Of a stretch of DNA of 64,000 bases, positions 29,191-37,534 are shown piece after piece; the stretch's first letter is position 1; every line of letters starts with the position of its first letter. The notes below the pieces were generated by a model. The model was not told the DNA's origin and searched no databases. It saw only the letters and a program-made list of their open reading frames with translations. The position numbers and the translations under genes were made by a program. The stretch comes from Nocardioides alpinus (GTDB taxonomy: Bacteria > Actinomycetota > Actinomycetes > Propionibacteriales > Nocardioidaceae). The stretch spans positions 248,001 to 312,000 of the forward strand of contig NZ_FOKC01000002.1 in the NCBI RefSeq assembly GCF_900112035.1. The letters are read 5' to 3'.

Positions 29191-30141
29191 TCAGAAGTGG
29201 GTCCAGCCGGTGGGGCCGTCGTACGTCGACCCGTCGACCGTCACGCCCTCTCCCTCGCGCACGTCGCCGACCACCTGCCACCCCGCGGGCACGGAGCCCG
29301 CGTCGGGGAAGGTCGCCAGCAACGCGTGGTCGTCCCCCCCGCTGAGGATGAACTGCAGCGGGTCCGCTCCGAGGGCGGCACCGACGGCCTGGAGCGGCTC
29401 GGGGGTCTCGAAGGCTCCGGTGCGTACGTCGATCGCGACGCCGCTGGCCTCCGCGAGGTGCCCGGCCTCGGCGAGGAGGCCGTCGGAGATGTCGATGAGG
29501 GAGGTCGCGCCGGCCTCGGCGGCCTGCTTGCCGGCGGCGTACGGGGGCTCCGGGCGGCGGTAGGCCTCGACGAGCACCCTCGGCGAGCGGAAGCCGCGGC
29601 CGAGGACGGCCAGGCCGCCGGCGGCCCACCCCTGACGCCCGACCGTCGCGAGCACGTCGCCGGGCCGGGCGCCGGAGCGCAGCACCGGGGACTGCGTGCA
29701 CTGACCGATCACCGTCACCGCGATGACGACCTGGTCGGCGCGGGTCACGTCGCCCCCGACGACGCTCGCACCGACGCTCGCGCACTCCTCTGCGAAGCCG
29801 CGCGCGAAGTCCAGGGCCCAGGCCACCGGGAGGTCGGCGGGTGCGGCGAGCCCGATCGTCAGGTGGCGCGCGGTGCCGCCCATGGCGTTGATGTCGGAGA
29901 GGTTCTGCGCAGCGGCACGGTGGCCCACGTCGGCGGCGCTGGCCCAGTCGCGGCGGAAGTGCCTGCCCTCGACCATGAGGTCGGTCGAGACCACCACGTG
30001 GCCGTGCTTGATCCGCAGCACGGCGGCGTCGTCACCGGGTCCGACCAGCACGTGCTCGTCGCCCTCGAAGATCTCCACGAGCTCCGAGATCAGGCCGAAC
30101 TCACCTGTCTCGCCGAGGGTTGCGTCCGCTGTCGAGGCCAT
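29191..30141 (-). CDS. thiL: Thiamine-monophosphate kinase
   Basis: ThiL phosphorylates thiamine monophosphate to the active diphosphate. The 316-residue protein shows the AIR-synthase-like fold: VGPGDDAAVL with metal-binding aspartates, STDLMVEGRHF, NLSDINAMGG, VVGGDVTRAD and DISDGLLAEAGHL. The ATG at 30139-30141 (MASTADATLG) follows GGGGAC and was preferred to a TTG or GTG extension further upstream. It is divergent from the RAM-domain gene, with 116 bp between. Confidence 0.95.
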   Translation of the reverse strand: MASTADATLGETGEFGLISELVEIFEGDEHVLVGPGDDAAVLRIKHGHVVVSTDLMVEGRHFRRDWASAADVGHRAAAQNLSDINAMGGTARHLTIGLAAPADLPVAWALDFARGFAEECASVGASVVGGDVTRADQVVIAVTVIGQCTQSPVLRSGARPGDVLATVGRQGWAAGGLAVLGRGFRSPRVLVEAYRRPEPPYAAGKQAAEAGATSLIDISDGLLAEAGHLAEASGVAIDVRTGAFETPEPLQAVGAALGADPLQFILSGGDDHALLATFPDAGSVPAGWQVVGDVREGEGVTVDGSTYDGPTGWTHF

Positions 30142-30257
30142 GTCCCCATCCCACCAGACGCGGCCGGTGATCACAGTCACCCATCCCCTGTCGGCCCGCC
30201 CGCGTCGCGCGGTAGGTTGGCCCGGTCACACCCGCTGAAGAGACCGAGGAGTCCACG

Positions 30258-30494
30258 ATGGTCGTCCAGGCCTACATCCTGATCCAGACCGACGTCGGCA
30301 AGGCCGCCGAGGTGGCCAAGGCCATTGCCCAGGTCAGCGGCGTCACGCTTGCCGAGGACGTCACCGGTCCCTACGACGTGATCGTCCGCGCCGAGGCCAA
30401 GAACGTCGACGAGCTGGGCAAGCTCGTGGTGTCGAAGGTGCAGAACCTCGACGGCATCACCCGCACGCTGACCTGCCCGGTCGTCCACATCTGA
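30258..30494 (+). CDS. Stand-alone Lrp/AsnC ligand-binding (RAM) domain protein
   Basis: This 78-residue protein consists only of the RAM domain of Lrp/AsnC regulators: VQAYILIQTDVGKAAEVAKA, then the GVTLAEDVTGPYDVIVRAEA block. No DNA-binding helix-turn-helix precedes it. Such proteins form ring-shaped oligomers that bind amino acids. A strong ribosome site (GAGGAG) precedes the ATG. Its neighbours are thiL and a DUF3515 lipoprotein, an arrangement I believe recurs in actinobacteria. It may titrate ligands or partner with full-length Lrp proteins; this is inference. Confidence 0.85.
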   Translation: MVVQAYILIQTDVGKAAEVAKAIAQVSGVTLAEDVTGPYDVIVRAEAKNVDELGKLVVSKVQNLDGITRTLTCPVVHI

Positions 30495-30516
30495 TCGTCC
30501 ACCTCTGACGACACAC

Positions 30517-31020
30517 GTGCTCCACCGACGACGCCTCGGTCCCCAGGGCCGGGGCGTCGTCGCGTCCGCAGCCGCCTGCGTCCTGCTCGCCGCCTGCAGC
30601 CCCGACCTGGTCCCGCTCGAGGACCAGGACCTCTCCGGCGCCGACCGCGCCGCCTGCGAGGCACTGGTCGACGACCTTCCCGACACCCTCGCCGGAGAAC
30701 CACGTCGCTCGGTCGACCCGGACGACGCGCTGGGTGCGGCCTGGGGCGATCCTGCCTACGTCCTCACCTGCGGCGTCCCCGCCCCGACGGACTACGAGCC
30801 GACGGCGGAGTGCAACGTCATCAAGGGAGTCGGCTGGTACGTCACCGACGACGAGCTCTCCGACCTGCGGGTCGACGCCGCCCCGATCGCTCTCAGCCTG
30901 ACGCCGTACGTCGAGGTGCAGGTCCCGTCGCGCTACCGCACCGAGGGCGTCGACCGCGCGCTCGCCGAGCTGGCGCCGGCGCTCAAGGAGCACCTCGGCG
31001 AGGGGCTCTCCTGCCTGTAA
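30517..31020 (+). CDS. DUF3515-type lipoprotein
   Basis: This 167-residue protein has an arginine-rich start, a hydrophobic stretch and a lipobox VLLAAC, with the lipidated Cys at about 27. The mature part is about 140 residues and has conserved cysteines (around C52, C88, C102 and near the C-terminus in LSCL). It fits DUF3515, a family of actinobacterial lipoproteins found between thiL and ddl. The start is a GTG at 30517, 22 bp after the RAM gene, so the two may be one operon. Function is not known. Confidence 0.75.
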   Translation: MLHRRRLGPQGRGVVASAAACVLLAACSPDLVPLEDQDLSGADRAACEALVDDLPDTLAGEPRRSVDPDDALGAAWGDPAYVLTCGVPAPTDYEPTAECNVIKGVGWYVTDDELSDLRVDAAPIALSLTPYVEVQVPSRYRTEGVDRALAELAPALKEHLGEGLSCL

Positions 31021-31039
31021 CGCTGAGCGGGGCTCAGCG
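31021..31039. terminator. Hairpin at the junction of two convergent genes
   Basis: CGCTGAGC (31021-31028) and GCTCAGCG (31032-31039) form a perfect 8-bp stem with a GGG loop. It begins right after the DUF3515 stop codon, and its right arm includes the ddl stop codon on the other strand. It may act as a shared terminator, although no T tract is seen. Confidence 0.45.
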
Positions 31040-32164
31040 CAGGCCGGTGCCGCGGTGCAGGGCGAGCTGGACGAGCCGGTCGACGAGCTCGGGGTAGGTC
31101 ATCCCGGTGGCTGCCCAGAGCTGGGGATACATCGAGGTCGGGGTGAAGCCGGGCATCGTGTTGAGCTCGTTGATGACCAGCGAGCCGTCGGGCATCACGA
31201 AGAAGTCGACGCGGGCCAGGCCCTCGCACGACAGCGCCTCGAAGGCGCGGACGGCCATCGCGCGCAGCGGCTGCTCGATCTCCGCGGGGAGGTCGGCCGG
31301 GATGTCGATCTCGGTGTGCTGGTCGGCGAGGTACTTGGCCTCGAAGTCGTAGAACTCGTGGTCGCCGCCGGTGCGGACCTCGCCGGGGCGGGAGGTCTCG
31401 GGGGGCCCCTCGAGGGTGCCGAGGACACCGCACTCGACCTCGCGCGCACCCTCCATCGACTGCTCGACCAGCACCTTGGGGTCGTGGCGGAAGGCCTCCT
31501 CGAGCGCGGCCTCGATCTCGGTGGCGTCGTGGACCTTGCTGATGCCCATGCTCGACCCGGCGCGGGCGGGCTTGGCGAAGGCGGGGAAGCCGAGCTCCTC
31601 GACCCGCGTCCGGCAGCCGACCGGGTCCTGCTCCCACTCCGAGCGGGTCACGACGATGCCGGGCGTCACCGGGAGGCCGGCGGCCTGCAGCACGATCTTC
31701 ATGAAGGCCTTGTCCATGCCGATCGCCGAGGCGAGCACGCCGGACCCGACGTAGCGCACGGCGGCCATCTCGAGCAGGCCCTGCAACGTGCCGTCCTCGC
31801 CCCAGGGGCCGTGCAGCAGCGGGAAGACGACGTCGACCTCACCGATCACCGACGGCACGCTCGCAGGCTCGGTGACGACCAGGTCGGTGCCGGTCACCGC
31901 CCCCATCAGCGCGACCGGCGACCTCTCGGCGTCCACGGACGGGAGGTCGGCGCCGCGGATCGCGAGGCGGGCGGGCTCGTCCGCCTCCAGCACCCACCGG
32001 CCGTCGGTCGCGATGCCGACCGGCACGACGTCGTACGCCCCGCGATCGATGGCCGCCAGCACGCTCCCTGCGGTCACGCACGAGATGCCGTGCTCGGAGG
32101 AGCGGCCACCGAAGACGACGGCGACGCGGGGCTTCCTGGTCTTGCTCGGAGAGGTCTCGTTCAT
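31034..32164 (-). CDS. ddl: D-alanine--D-alanine ligase
   Basis: Ddl joins two D-alanines for peptidoglycan synthesis. The 376-residue protein has VVFGGRSSEHGISC at the N-terminus, FPLLHGPWGEDGTLQG, the ATP-grasp central part with FAKPARAGSSMGISK, and the C-terminal LARVDFFV and NELNTMPGFTPTSMYP. These match the actinobacterial Ddl family of about 370 residues. ATG at 32162-32164 (MNETSPSKTRKP) was chosen over an upstream GTG/ATG region. It is divergent from the PLP gene at 32197 with only 32 bp between starts. Confidence 0.96.
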   Translation of the reverse strand: MNETSPSKTRKPRVAVVFGGRSSEHGISCVTAGSVLAAIDRGAYDVVPVGIATDGRWVLEADEPARLAIRGADLPSVDAERSPVALMGAVTGTDLVVTEPASVPSVIGEVDVVFPLLHGPWGEDGTLQGLLEMAAVRYVGSGVLASAIGMDKAFMKIVLQAAGLPVTPGIVVTRSEWEQDPVGCRTRVEELGFPAFAKPARAGSSMGISKVHDATEIEAALEEAFRHDPKVLVEQSMEGAREVECGVLGTLEGPPETSRPGEVRTGGDHEFYDFEAKYLADQHTEIDIPADLPAEIEQPLRAMAVRAFEALSCEGLARVDFFVMPDGSLVINELNTMPGFTPTSMYPQLWAATGMTYPELVDRLVQLALHRGTGLR

Positions 32165-32196
32165 CACCGCGACCCTATCCACCTACGCTGGCCGGC

Positions 32197-33291
32197 ATGG
32201 CTGCAGACACTCCTGACCCGGGCCCCGGCTCACCCCACAGGCTCGGCACGATCGCCGTGACGGCCGGCCGGCCCGACAAGACGCCCGACGCACCGCTCAA
32301 CGAGCCCATCACCATGGCGTCGACCTACGTCGCAGGCGGCCAGGTGGAGTACGGCCGCTACGGCAACCCCACCTGGACCGCCCTCGAGGATGCGCTCGGT
32401 GCGCTCGAGGGCGGGCGCTGCCTGACCTTCGCCTCCGGCCTCGCCGCGATGGCGACCGTCTTCGACCTCGTCGGGACGGAGGGCAAGGTCGTCGTGCCGC
32501 GGCACGCCTACACCGGCACGATCATGCAGCTCGCCGACCTCGAGGCGCGGGGGCGCCTCACGGCGCAGCTGGTCGACATCGCCGACACCGACGCCGTCGT
32601 CGCCGCCTGCGCCGACGCCGCACTGGTGTGGATCGAGTCTCCGACCAACCCGGCGCTCGAGGTGGCGGACATCCCGACCATCACTGCCGCCGCCCACGAG
32701 GCCGGTGCCTACGTCGTGGTCGACAACACCTTCGCCACTCCCCTCCTCCAGCGCCCGCTCGAGGACGGCGTGGACCTCGTCGTGCACTCCGCGACGAAGT
32801 ACCTCGCCGGCCACTCCGACGTCCAGATGGGCGCGATCATCACCGGCGACGACGAGCTGTACGCCGTGCTGAAGGGCCGTCGTGACCTCATGGGAGCGAT
32901 CCCCGGCCCGTTCGAGGCATGGCTGACGCTGCGCGGCCTGCGCACCCTGCACCTGCGCGTCGAGCGCGCGCAGTCCAACGCCCAGGAGCTCGTACGCCGG
33001 CTCGCCGAGCACCCCGCGCTGTCGGAGGTCCGCTACCCCGGATTCGGCGGCATCGTCAGCATCGTGCTGTCCCAGGGCGAGATGGCGGCTGACCTCCTAA
33101 GCCGCAAGACCCGCCTGTGGGTGCACGCCACGTCGCTCGGCGGCGTCGAGTCGACACTGGAGCGCCGGCGCCGCTGGAAGGCAGAAGCCGCCACGATCCC
33201 CGACGGGCTCGTCCGGCTCTCCGTCGGCGTCGAGGACATCGAGGACCTCTGGGAGGACCTGCGCACGGCTCTGGATGGCTGCGTCGGCTGA
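32197..33291 (+). CDS. Cystathionine gamma-synthase/gamma-lyase family PLP enzyme
   Basis: This 364-residue enzyme belongs to the Cys/Met metabolism PLP family, which includes cystathionine gamma-synthase, gamma-lyase and O-acylhomoserine sulfhydrylase. Supporting motifs are YGRYGNPT, TFASGLAAM, VVVDNTFATP, and the PLP lysine in HSATKYLAGHSDV. The C-terminal VGVEDIEDLWEDL is the usual family end. The exact reaction within sulfur amino acid metabolism cannot be assigned from sequence, and no linked met gene is present. It is divergent from ddl with 32 bp between, so their promoters must overlap or lie within coding sequence. Confidence 0.9.
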   Translation: MAADTPDPGPGSPHRLGTIAVTAGRPDKTPDAPLNEPITMASTYVAGGQVEYGRYGNPTWTALEDALGALEGGRCLTFASGLAAMATVFDLVGTEGKVVVPRHAYTGTIMQLADLEARGRLTAQLVDIADTDAVVAACADAALVWIESPTNPALEVADIPTITAAAHEAGAYVVVDNTFATPLLQRPLEDGVDLVVHSATKYLAGHSDVQMGAIITGDDELYAVLKGRRDLMGAIPGPFEAWLTLRGLRTLHLRVERAQSNAQELVRRLAEHPALSEVRYPGFGGIVSIVLSQGEMAADLLSRKTRLWVHATSLGGVESTLERRRRWKAEAATIPDGLVRLSVGVEDIEDLWEDLRTALDGCVG

Positions 33292-33308
33292 GGGGCACCA
33301 AACGACTG

Positions 33309-33412
33309 CTGGTTGAGGAAGTCGCGCAGCGACCGTGTCGAAACCGATCGGCTGAGGCTGCTTCTCGGCTGACCGGATTTCGACGCGCTCGCGCGACTTC
33401 GTTCCTCAGTCG
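33309..33412. repeat. REP-like inverted pair in convergent intergenic region
   Basis: A left unit (33309-33346, with GGTTGAGGAAGTCGCGCAGC) and a right unit in opposite orientation (33373-33412, containing ATTTCGACGCGCTCGCG) are imperfect inverted copies. The pair lies between the convergent PLP gene and gpsA (gap 33292-33480). It resembles the GGTTGAG...GTGTCGAAACC palindromic elements I recall as abundant between genes in Nocardioides-type genomes. A related copy is inside a coding sequence at 61859-61933. Confidence 0.75.
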
Positions 33413-33480
33413 CGTCGCTTGATCAATCTGGCCGCCCCCACGCCGCGGCCTCGTCCCTCGGCCACGACTGGGCGTCACAC

Positions 33481-34482
33481 TCAACCCATCTCCGCCTTGG
33501 TGTCGCGGGCGATGAACGAGTTCATCATGTCGAGCGCGGTCATCTTGCCGTCGACCACCGCGTCGACCGCGGCCGCGATGGGCGCGTCGACGCCGGTCTG
33601 CTCGGCGAGGGCGAGCAGCGACTTGCAGGACTTGGCGCCCTCGGCGACCTGACGGGTCGAGGCATAGATCTCCTCGGTCGTCATCCCCTGGCCCAGGCGC
33701 TCACCGAACGTACGGTTGCGCGACAGCGGCGAGGAGCAGGTGGCGACGAGGTCGCCGAGCCCGGCGAGGCCCATGAGCGTGAGCGGGTTGGCGCCCTGGG
33801 CGGTCGCGAGGCGTGCTGTCTCGGCGAGGCCGCGGGTGATCACCGACGCAGTGGTGTTGTCGCCGAAGCCGAGTCCGACGGCCATGCCGACGGCGAGACC
33901 GACGACGTTCTTGTAGGCACCGCCGATCTCGCAGCCCAGGACGTCGACCGACGTGTAGGGGCGGAACGAGGGGCCGTGGGTGATCGCCTGGAGCTGCTTG
34001 GCGCGTTCCTCGTCGAGGCACGCCACGACGGACGCAGCGGGCTCGCGACGCGCGATCTCGCGGGCCAGGTTGGGACCGCTGATCACGGCGATCCGTTGGG
34101 CGGACGCGTCGGTGACCTCCTGGATCACCTCGCTCATCCGCATCAGGGTGCCGAGCTCGACACCCTTCATCAGCGACACCAGCGTGGCGTCCGGCGGCAG
34201 GATCGGCGCCCAGGCGGCGAGGTTCTCGCGCAGGCTCTGCGACGGGACGGTCAGCACGACGACGTCGGCGCCGGCCGCGACCTCCTCCGGGTCGGTCGAC
34301 GCGCTGATCGACGGCGGCAACTCGATCCCGGGCAGGTAGTCGGTGTTCTCCCGGCGCTCGTTGACGGCCTCGACGACCTCGTCCCGACGTGCCCACAGGG
34401 TCACGTCGTTGCCCGCGTCGGCCAGGACCAGCGAGAAGGCGGTGCCCCACGATCCGGCGCTGAATACGGCGATCTTGCTCAT
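33481..34482 (-). CDS. gpsA: Glycerol-3-phosphate dehydrogenase [NAD(P)+]
   Basis: GpsA reduces dihydroxyacetone phosphate to sn-glycerol-3-phosphate for phospholipid synthesis. The 333-residue protein has the nucleotide-binding N-terminus [30 protein letters not shown], the catalytic lysine in [12 protein letters not shown], and [13 protein letters not shown]. Its ATG overlaps the stop of the upstream acyltransferase gene by 4 bp (ATGA), so the two lipid genes are coupled. The 3' side faces the REP-like pair. Confidence 0.96.
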   Translation of the reverse strand: MSKIAVFSAGSWGTAFSLVLADAGNDVTLWARRDEVVEAVNERRENTDYLPGIELPPSISASTDPEEVAAGADVVVLTVPSQSLRENLAAWAPILPPDATLVSLMKGVELGTLMRMSEVIQEVTDASAQRIAVISGPNLAREIARREPAASVVACLDEERAKQLQAITHGPSFRPYTSVDVLGCEIGGAYKNVVGLAVGMAVGLGFGDNTTASVITRGLAETARLATAQGANPLTLMGLAGLGDLVATCSSPLSRNRTFGERLGQGMTTEEIYASTRQVAEGAKSCKSLLALAEQTGVDAPIAAAVDAVVDGKMTALDMMNSFIARDTKAEMG

Positions 34483-35270
34483 GGGCTCCGCTTCTTCCTG
34501 GTGTGCTGGCGAGCCGGGTGGGGCTCGTCGTGGGGGTTCCCGATCTCCCGTACGCCGGTGGCGCGCGGGTCGTACCGCTCGGTCGGCGCGACCTCGCCGC
34601 GCAGGTCGGCGACGAGCGACGTGATGGCGTCCATGATGCGGCCGGTGGCCTCCGCGGTGGCCTCCGGACTCGTCGGCCGGGCGACCAGGTCGTCCAGCGG
34701 CACAGGGTCACCGGCCTTCATCACGATCGTCCGGCGTGGGCGCAGGTGCGGCGTCCTCGTGTAGGGCGGCAGGACCTCGTGCGCGCCCCACTGCCCGACA
34801 GGGATCACCGGACAGCCGGTGGCGAGGGCGATCCTGGCCGCGCCGGTCTTGCCCTTCATCGGCCACATGCCGGGATCGCGGGTCAGCGTGCCCTCGGGAT
34901 AGATCACGAGGCACTCGCCCTCGCCGATCGCGCGGACCGCCGCGTCGTAGGCCCCGATCGCGTTGCGGCTCAGTCGCTCGACCGGGATCTGGCCGGCAGC
35001 CGTGAGCAGGCCACCGATCGCCTTGTTGGAGAAGAGCCCAGACTTGGCGAGGTAGCGCGGGATCCGGCCGTGGTCGTAGACGAAGTGCGCCGACAGCAGC
35101 GGGTCGACGTGCGAGATGTGGTTGAGCGCGACGATGCACCCGCCGGTCGCGGGGATCTTCTCGCCGTCGATCCACGTGCGCGAGGTCGCGGCCAGGAGCG
35201 TGGGCTTGATGAGTGCCGCGGCAAAGGTGACGGCCCACCCTCGGGGCTGGTCCAGCTTCCTGACGCGCAC
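34479..35270 (-). CDS. 1-acyl-sn-glycerol-3-phosphate acyltransferase, PlsC-like
   Basis: This 263-residue protein carries the acyltransferase motifs [13 protein letters not shown] (the NHxxxxD block), IPVERLSR and [11 protein letters not shown] (block III). It should acylate lysophosphatidic acid at the inner membrane. The coupling to gpsA by an ATGA overlap supports a role in making phosphatidic acid from glycerol-3-phosphate. The GTG at 35268-35270 was selected because of the strong site GGGAGGG upstream; the open frame to 36053 beyond it is an antisense shadow of cofC. The C-terminal tail of about 35 residues is basic. Confidence 0.9.
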   Translation of the reverse strand: MRVRKLDQPRGWAVTFAAALIKPTLLAATSRTWIDGEKIPATGGCIVALNHISHVDPLLSAHFVYDHGRIPRYLAKSGLFSNKAIGGLLTAAGQIPVERLSRNAIGAYDAAVRAIGEGECLVIYPEGTLTRDPGMWPMKGKTGAARIALATGCPVIPVGQWGAHEVLPPYTRTPHLRPRRTIVMKAGDPVPLDDLVARPTSPEATAEATGRIMDAITSLVADLRGEVAPTERYDPRATGVREIGNPHDEPHPARQHTRKKRSP

Positions 35271-35393
35271 CGGCCACCCTCCCCTGTCACCGGGCCGGGC
35301 CCGGGACGCTCCCTGCGTCGCGAGCAGGCTACTCGGTCCCACGGGCTCCGGGAGGGCACCGCCGCGCCCGTCCCGGATGGGAGGATGGGCGCG

Positions 35394-36095
35394 ATGTCCA
35401 GCCCGATGCCCAGCCCTCCGCCGACCGGTCCCGCACGCGCGCGGTGCGTCGTCGTCGTACCCGTCAAACCGCCCGCGATCGGCAAGTCCCGTCTGGCCGC
35501 CGACCCCTTCCAGCACCTGCCCGACGAGCAACGCCGCGAGCTGGCGGAGGCGTTCGCGCTGGACACCGTCCAGGCAGCCGCGGCGACACCCGGGGTCGAC
35601 GCGGTCCTGGTCGTCACCGACGACTTCCGTCTCGCATCGGCGATGCGCGCGCTCGGCTGCGAGGTGATGCCGGACGGTGCGAGCGAGGACCTCAACGCCA
35701 CCCTCGTGCAGGCAGCCGCCGAGGTCTCGCGCCGGTGGCCGGACACCGTGCCCGTGGCGCTGTGCGCAGACCTGCCGGGACTGCGGCCGATCGAGCTCGC
35801 CTCGGTCCTGGCCGAGGTCGTCGCACACGCGGCGGCGGGCAGCGCCACCTTCGTACGCGACCGGGCCGGGGTCGGCACGACGTTGTACGCCGCTCCTGCC
35901 GCGGGTTTCGAGCCCGGCTTCGGCTTCGGGTCCGCAGCTCGGCACGTGGCCGCCGGTGCCGTCGAGGTGGGAGTGGACGCCCCGAGCGTGCGCGCCGACG
36001 TCGACGACCTGGCCGACCTGGGTGCCGCCCTCGTGGCAGGTGTCGGGATGCACACGTCCCGGGCAAACGGAAGGCGGGCCACCCCACTGGGGTGA
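35394..36095 (+). CDS. cofC: 2-phospho-L-lactate guanylyltransferase (F420 biosynthesis)
   Basis: CofC makes the guanylylated phospholactate (or phosphoenolpyruvate) precursor of coenzyme F420. The 233-residue protein shows [27 protein letters not shown] (the GTP-binding LxxDLP segment), and [15 protein letters not shown]. The start is ATG at 35394; an ATG nine bases upstream is also possible. Its last 25 bp and stop codon lie inside the terminator hairpin shared with hup. No other F420 genes are in the window. Divergent from the acyltransferase. Confidence 0.88.
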   Translation: MSSPMPSPPPTGPARARCVVVVPVKPPAIGKSRLAADPFQHLPDEQRRELAEAFALDTVQAAAATPGVDAVLVVTDDFRLASAMRALGCEVMPDGASEDLNATLVQAAAEVSRRWPDTVPVALCADLPGLRPIELASVLAEVVAHAAAGSATFVRDRAGVGTTLYAAPAAGFEPGFGFGSAARHVAAGAVEVGVDAPSVRADVDDLADLGAALVAGVGMHTSRANGRRATPLG

Positions 36096-36103
36096 CCCGC
36101 CTT
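36071..36103. terminator. Bidirectional terminator embracing the cofC stop codon
   Basis: AAGGCGGG-C-CACCCC (36071-36085) pairs with GGGGTG-A-CCCGCCTT (36089-36103) around a three-base loop, with one mismatch. The stem contains the cofC stop codon TGA. On the other strand it lies 14 bp after the hup stop. A short T-containing run follows on each side, so it may serve both convergent genes. Confidence 0.85.
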
Positions 36104-36116
36104 CGTTGCTGCTGCG

Positions 36117-36815
36117 TCAGGACTTCTTCGCGGCGGCCTTCTTGGCCGGGGCCTTCTTGGCGGGAGCCTTCTTGGCTGCCGCCGTCTTGGCCGGGGCGGC
36201 CTTCTTGGCCGGCGCAGCAGCCTTGGTGGCTGCCTTCTTGGCCGGAGCCTTCTTGGCCGGTGCTGCTGCCTTGGTGGCCGTCTTCTTGGCGGGAGCCGCC
36301 TTCTTGGCCGGCGCCTTCGTGGCAGCTGCCTTCTTGGCCGGAGCTGCCTTCTTCGCCGGTGCCTTCGTGGCCGGAGCCTTCTTGGCAGCGGTCTTCTTGG
36401 CCGGGGCCGCGGTCTTTGCGGGGGCCTTCGCTGCCGGAGCGGCCTTCTTGGTCGCGCCACCGGTCACTGCGGCAGCAGCAGCACGCACGCTGGCCGGCGG
36501 CTTCGGCATGGTCGCGGCGGTCAGCTTCGGCAGCTTCTTCGCACCCGAGATGACGTCCTTGAGCTCCTTGCCTGCGGAGAACTTCGGCACGGACTTCTTC
36601 TTGGACTTCATCCGCTCGCCGGTCTGCGGGTTGCGGACCCAGCGTGCGTTGCGCACCGCCTTCTCGAACGAGCCGAAGCCGGTGATGGCGACCTTCTCGC
36701 CCTTGGCCACCTCACGGGTGATGGTGTCGAGTACCGACTCCAGTGCGTGGGCCGCCTGCTTGCGGTTCCCCTCGTAACGCGCAGAGAGCGCGTCGATGAG
36801 CTCTGACTTGTTCAC
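36117..36815 (-). CDS. hup: Histone-like HU protein with Lys/Ala/Pro-rich tail
   Basis: The first 90 residues of this 232-residue protein are a standard HU DNA-bending domain ([33 protein letters not shown]). The remaining 140 residues are low-complexity [17 protein letters not shown] repeats resembling histone H1, as in mycobacterial HupB and streptomycete HupS. The tail should bind DNA non-specifically and compact the nucleoid. The start is GTG (36813-36815) after a GGAAGGGAAG site. The repetitive DNA at about 36120-36450 is coding repeat, not a mobile element. Confidence 0.96.
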   Translation of the reverse strand: MNKSELIDALSARYEGNRKQAAHALESVLDTITREVAKGEKVAITGFGSFEKAVRNARWVRNPQTGERMKSKKKSVPKFSAGKELKDVISGAKKLPKLTAATMPKPPASVRAAAAAVTGGATKKAAPAAKAPAKTAAPAKKTAAKKAPATKAPAKKAAPAKKAAATKAPAKKAAPAKKTATKAAAPAKKAPAKKAATKAAAPAKKAAPAKTAAAKKAPAKKAPAKKAAAKKS

Positions 36816-36873
36816 TAGCTTCCCTTCCAATGAACCACGGGATGCCGAGCTCGTGCTCGACCCTCTCCGAGGC

Positions 36874-36902
36874 ACGCTAGGGACATGGAGGGGTGACCAC
36901 AA
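36874..36902 (-). promoter_or_regulatory. Candidate promoter for hup
   Basis: On the minus strand TTGTGG (36897-36902) and TAGCGT (36874-36879) are separated by 17 bp, lying about 60 bp upstream of the hup start. This is a moderate -35/-10 match in the 117-bp gap between leuD and hup. No clear terminator for leuD was found in that gap. Confidence 0.35.
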
Positions 36903-36932
36903 TCACCATCGCCCTTATTCGTAGGGGTTTTT

Positions 36933-37532
36933 TCAGAGGGTGACGGGCTTCCAGCTCGGCCGACCGGCCTCGAAGGCAGTGATGGCGTCGTCGTGGCCGA
37001 GGGTGATGCCGATGTCGTCGAGGCCCTCCAGCAGGCGCCAGCGGGTGTAGTCGTCGATGTCGAAGGAGTCCTCGACGGCGTCCTCACCGACGCCGGCGCG
37101 GATGGTGCGGCTCTCCAGGTCGACGGTGATCTCACCGCCCGGGTTGTCCTCGAGCCAGTCCCACAGGCGCTGCACGACCTTCTCGTCGACCTGCGCCGCG
37201 AGCAGTCCGGCCTTGCCGGAGTTGCTGCGGAAGATGTCGGCGAACCGCGAGGAGATCACCACGCGGAAGCCGTAGTTCTGCAGGGCCCACACCGCGTGCT
37301 CGCGCGAGCTGCCGGTGCCGAAGTCGGGACCGGCGACCAGCACCGAACCGCCCGTGTAGGTGGGGTTGTTGAGGACGAAGTCGGGATCGTTGCGCCACGC
37401 GGCGAAGAGCCCGTCCTCGAAGCCGGTGCGCGTGACGCGCTTGAGGTAGACGGCCGGGATGATCTGGTCGGTGTCGACGTTGCTGCGCCGCAGCGGGACG
37501 CCGAGGCCGGTGTGGGTGGTGAACGCATCCAT
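36933..37532 (-). CDS. leuD: 3-isopropylmalate dehydratase small subunit
   Basis: LeuD is the small subunit of isopropylmalate isomerase in leucine synthesis. The 199-residue protein has [31 protein letters not shown], and [17 protein letters not shown]. Length and motif order are typical. Its ATG lies two bases after the leuC stop codon, so it is the second gene of leuCD. The hup gene follows 117 bp downstream. Confidence 0.97.
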   Translation of the reverse strand: MDAFTTHTGLGVPLRRSNVDTDQIIPAVYLKRVTRTGFEDGLFAAWRNDPDFVLNNPTYTGGSVLVAGPDFGTGSSREHAVWALQNYGFRVVISSRFADIFRSNSGKAGLLAAQVDEKVVQRLWDWLEDNPGGEITVDLESRTIRAGVGEDAVEDSFDIDDYTRWRLLEGLDDIGITLGHDDAITAFEAGRPSWKPVTL

Positions 37533-37534
37533 GG

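Noticed and set aside
35271..36053. N-terminal extension of the PlsC-like acyltransferase
   Set aside because: The extended part is antisense to cofC and not protein-like; a strong ribosome site precedes the GTG at 35268-35270.
36117..36450. Tandem DNA repeat as a mobile or satellite element
   Set aside because: The periodicity comes from codons for the Lys/Ala/Pro tail of HU, is in frame and is typical of the family.
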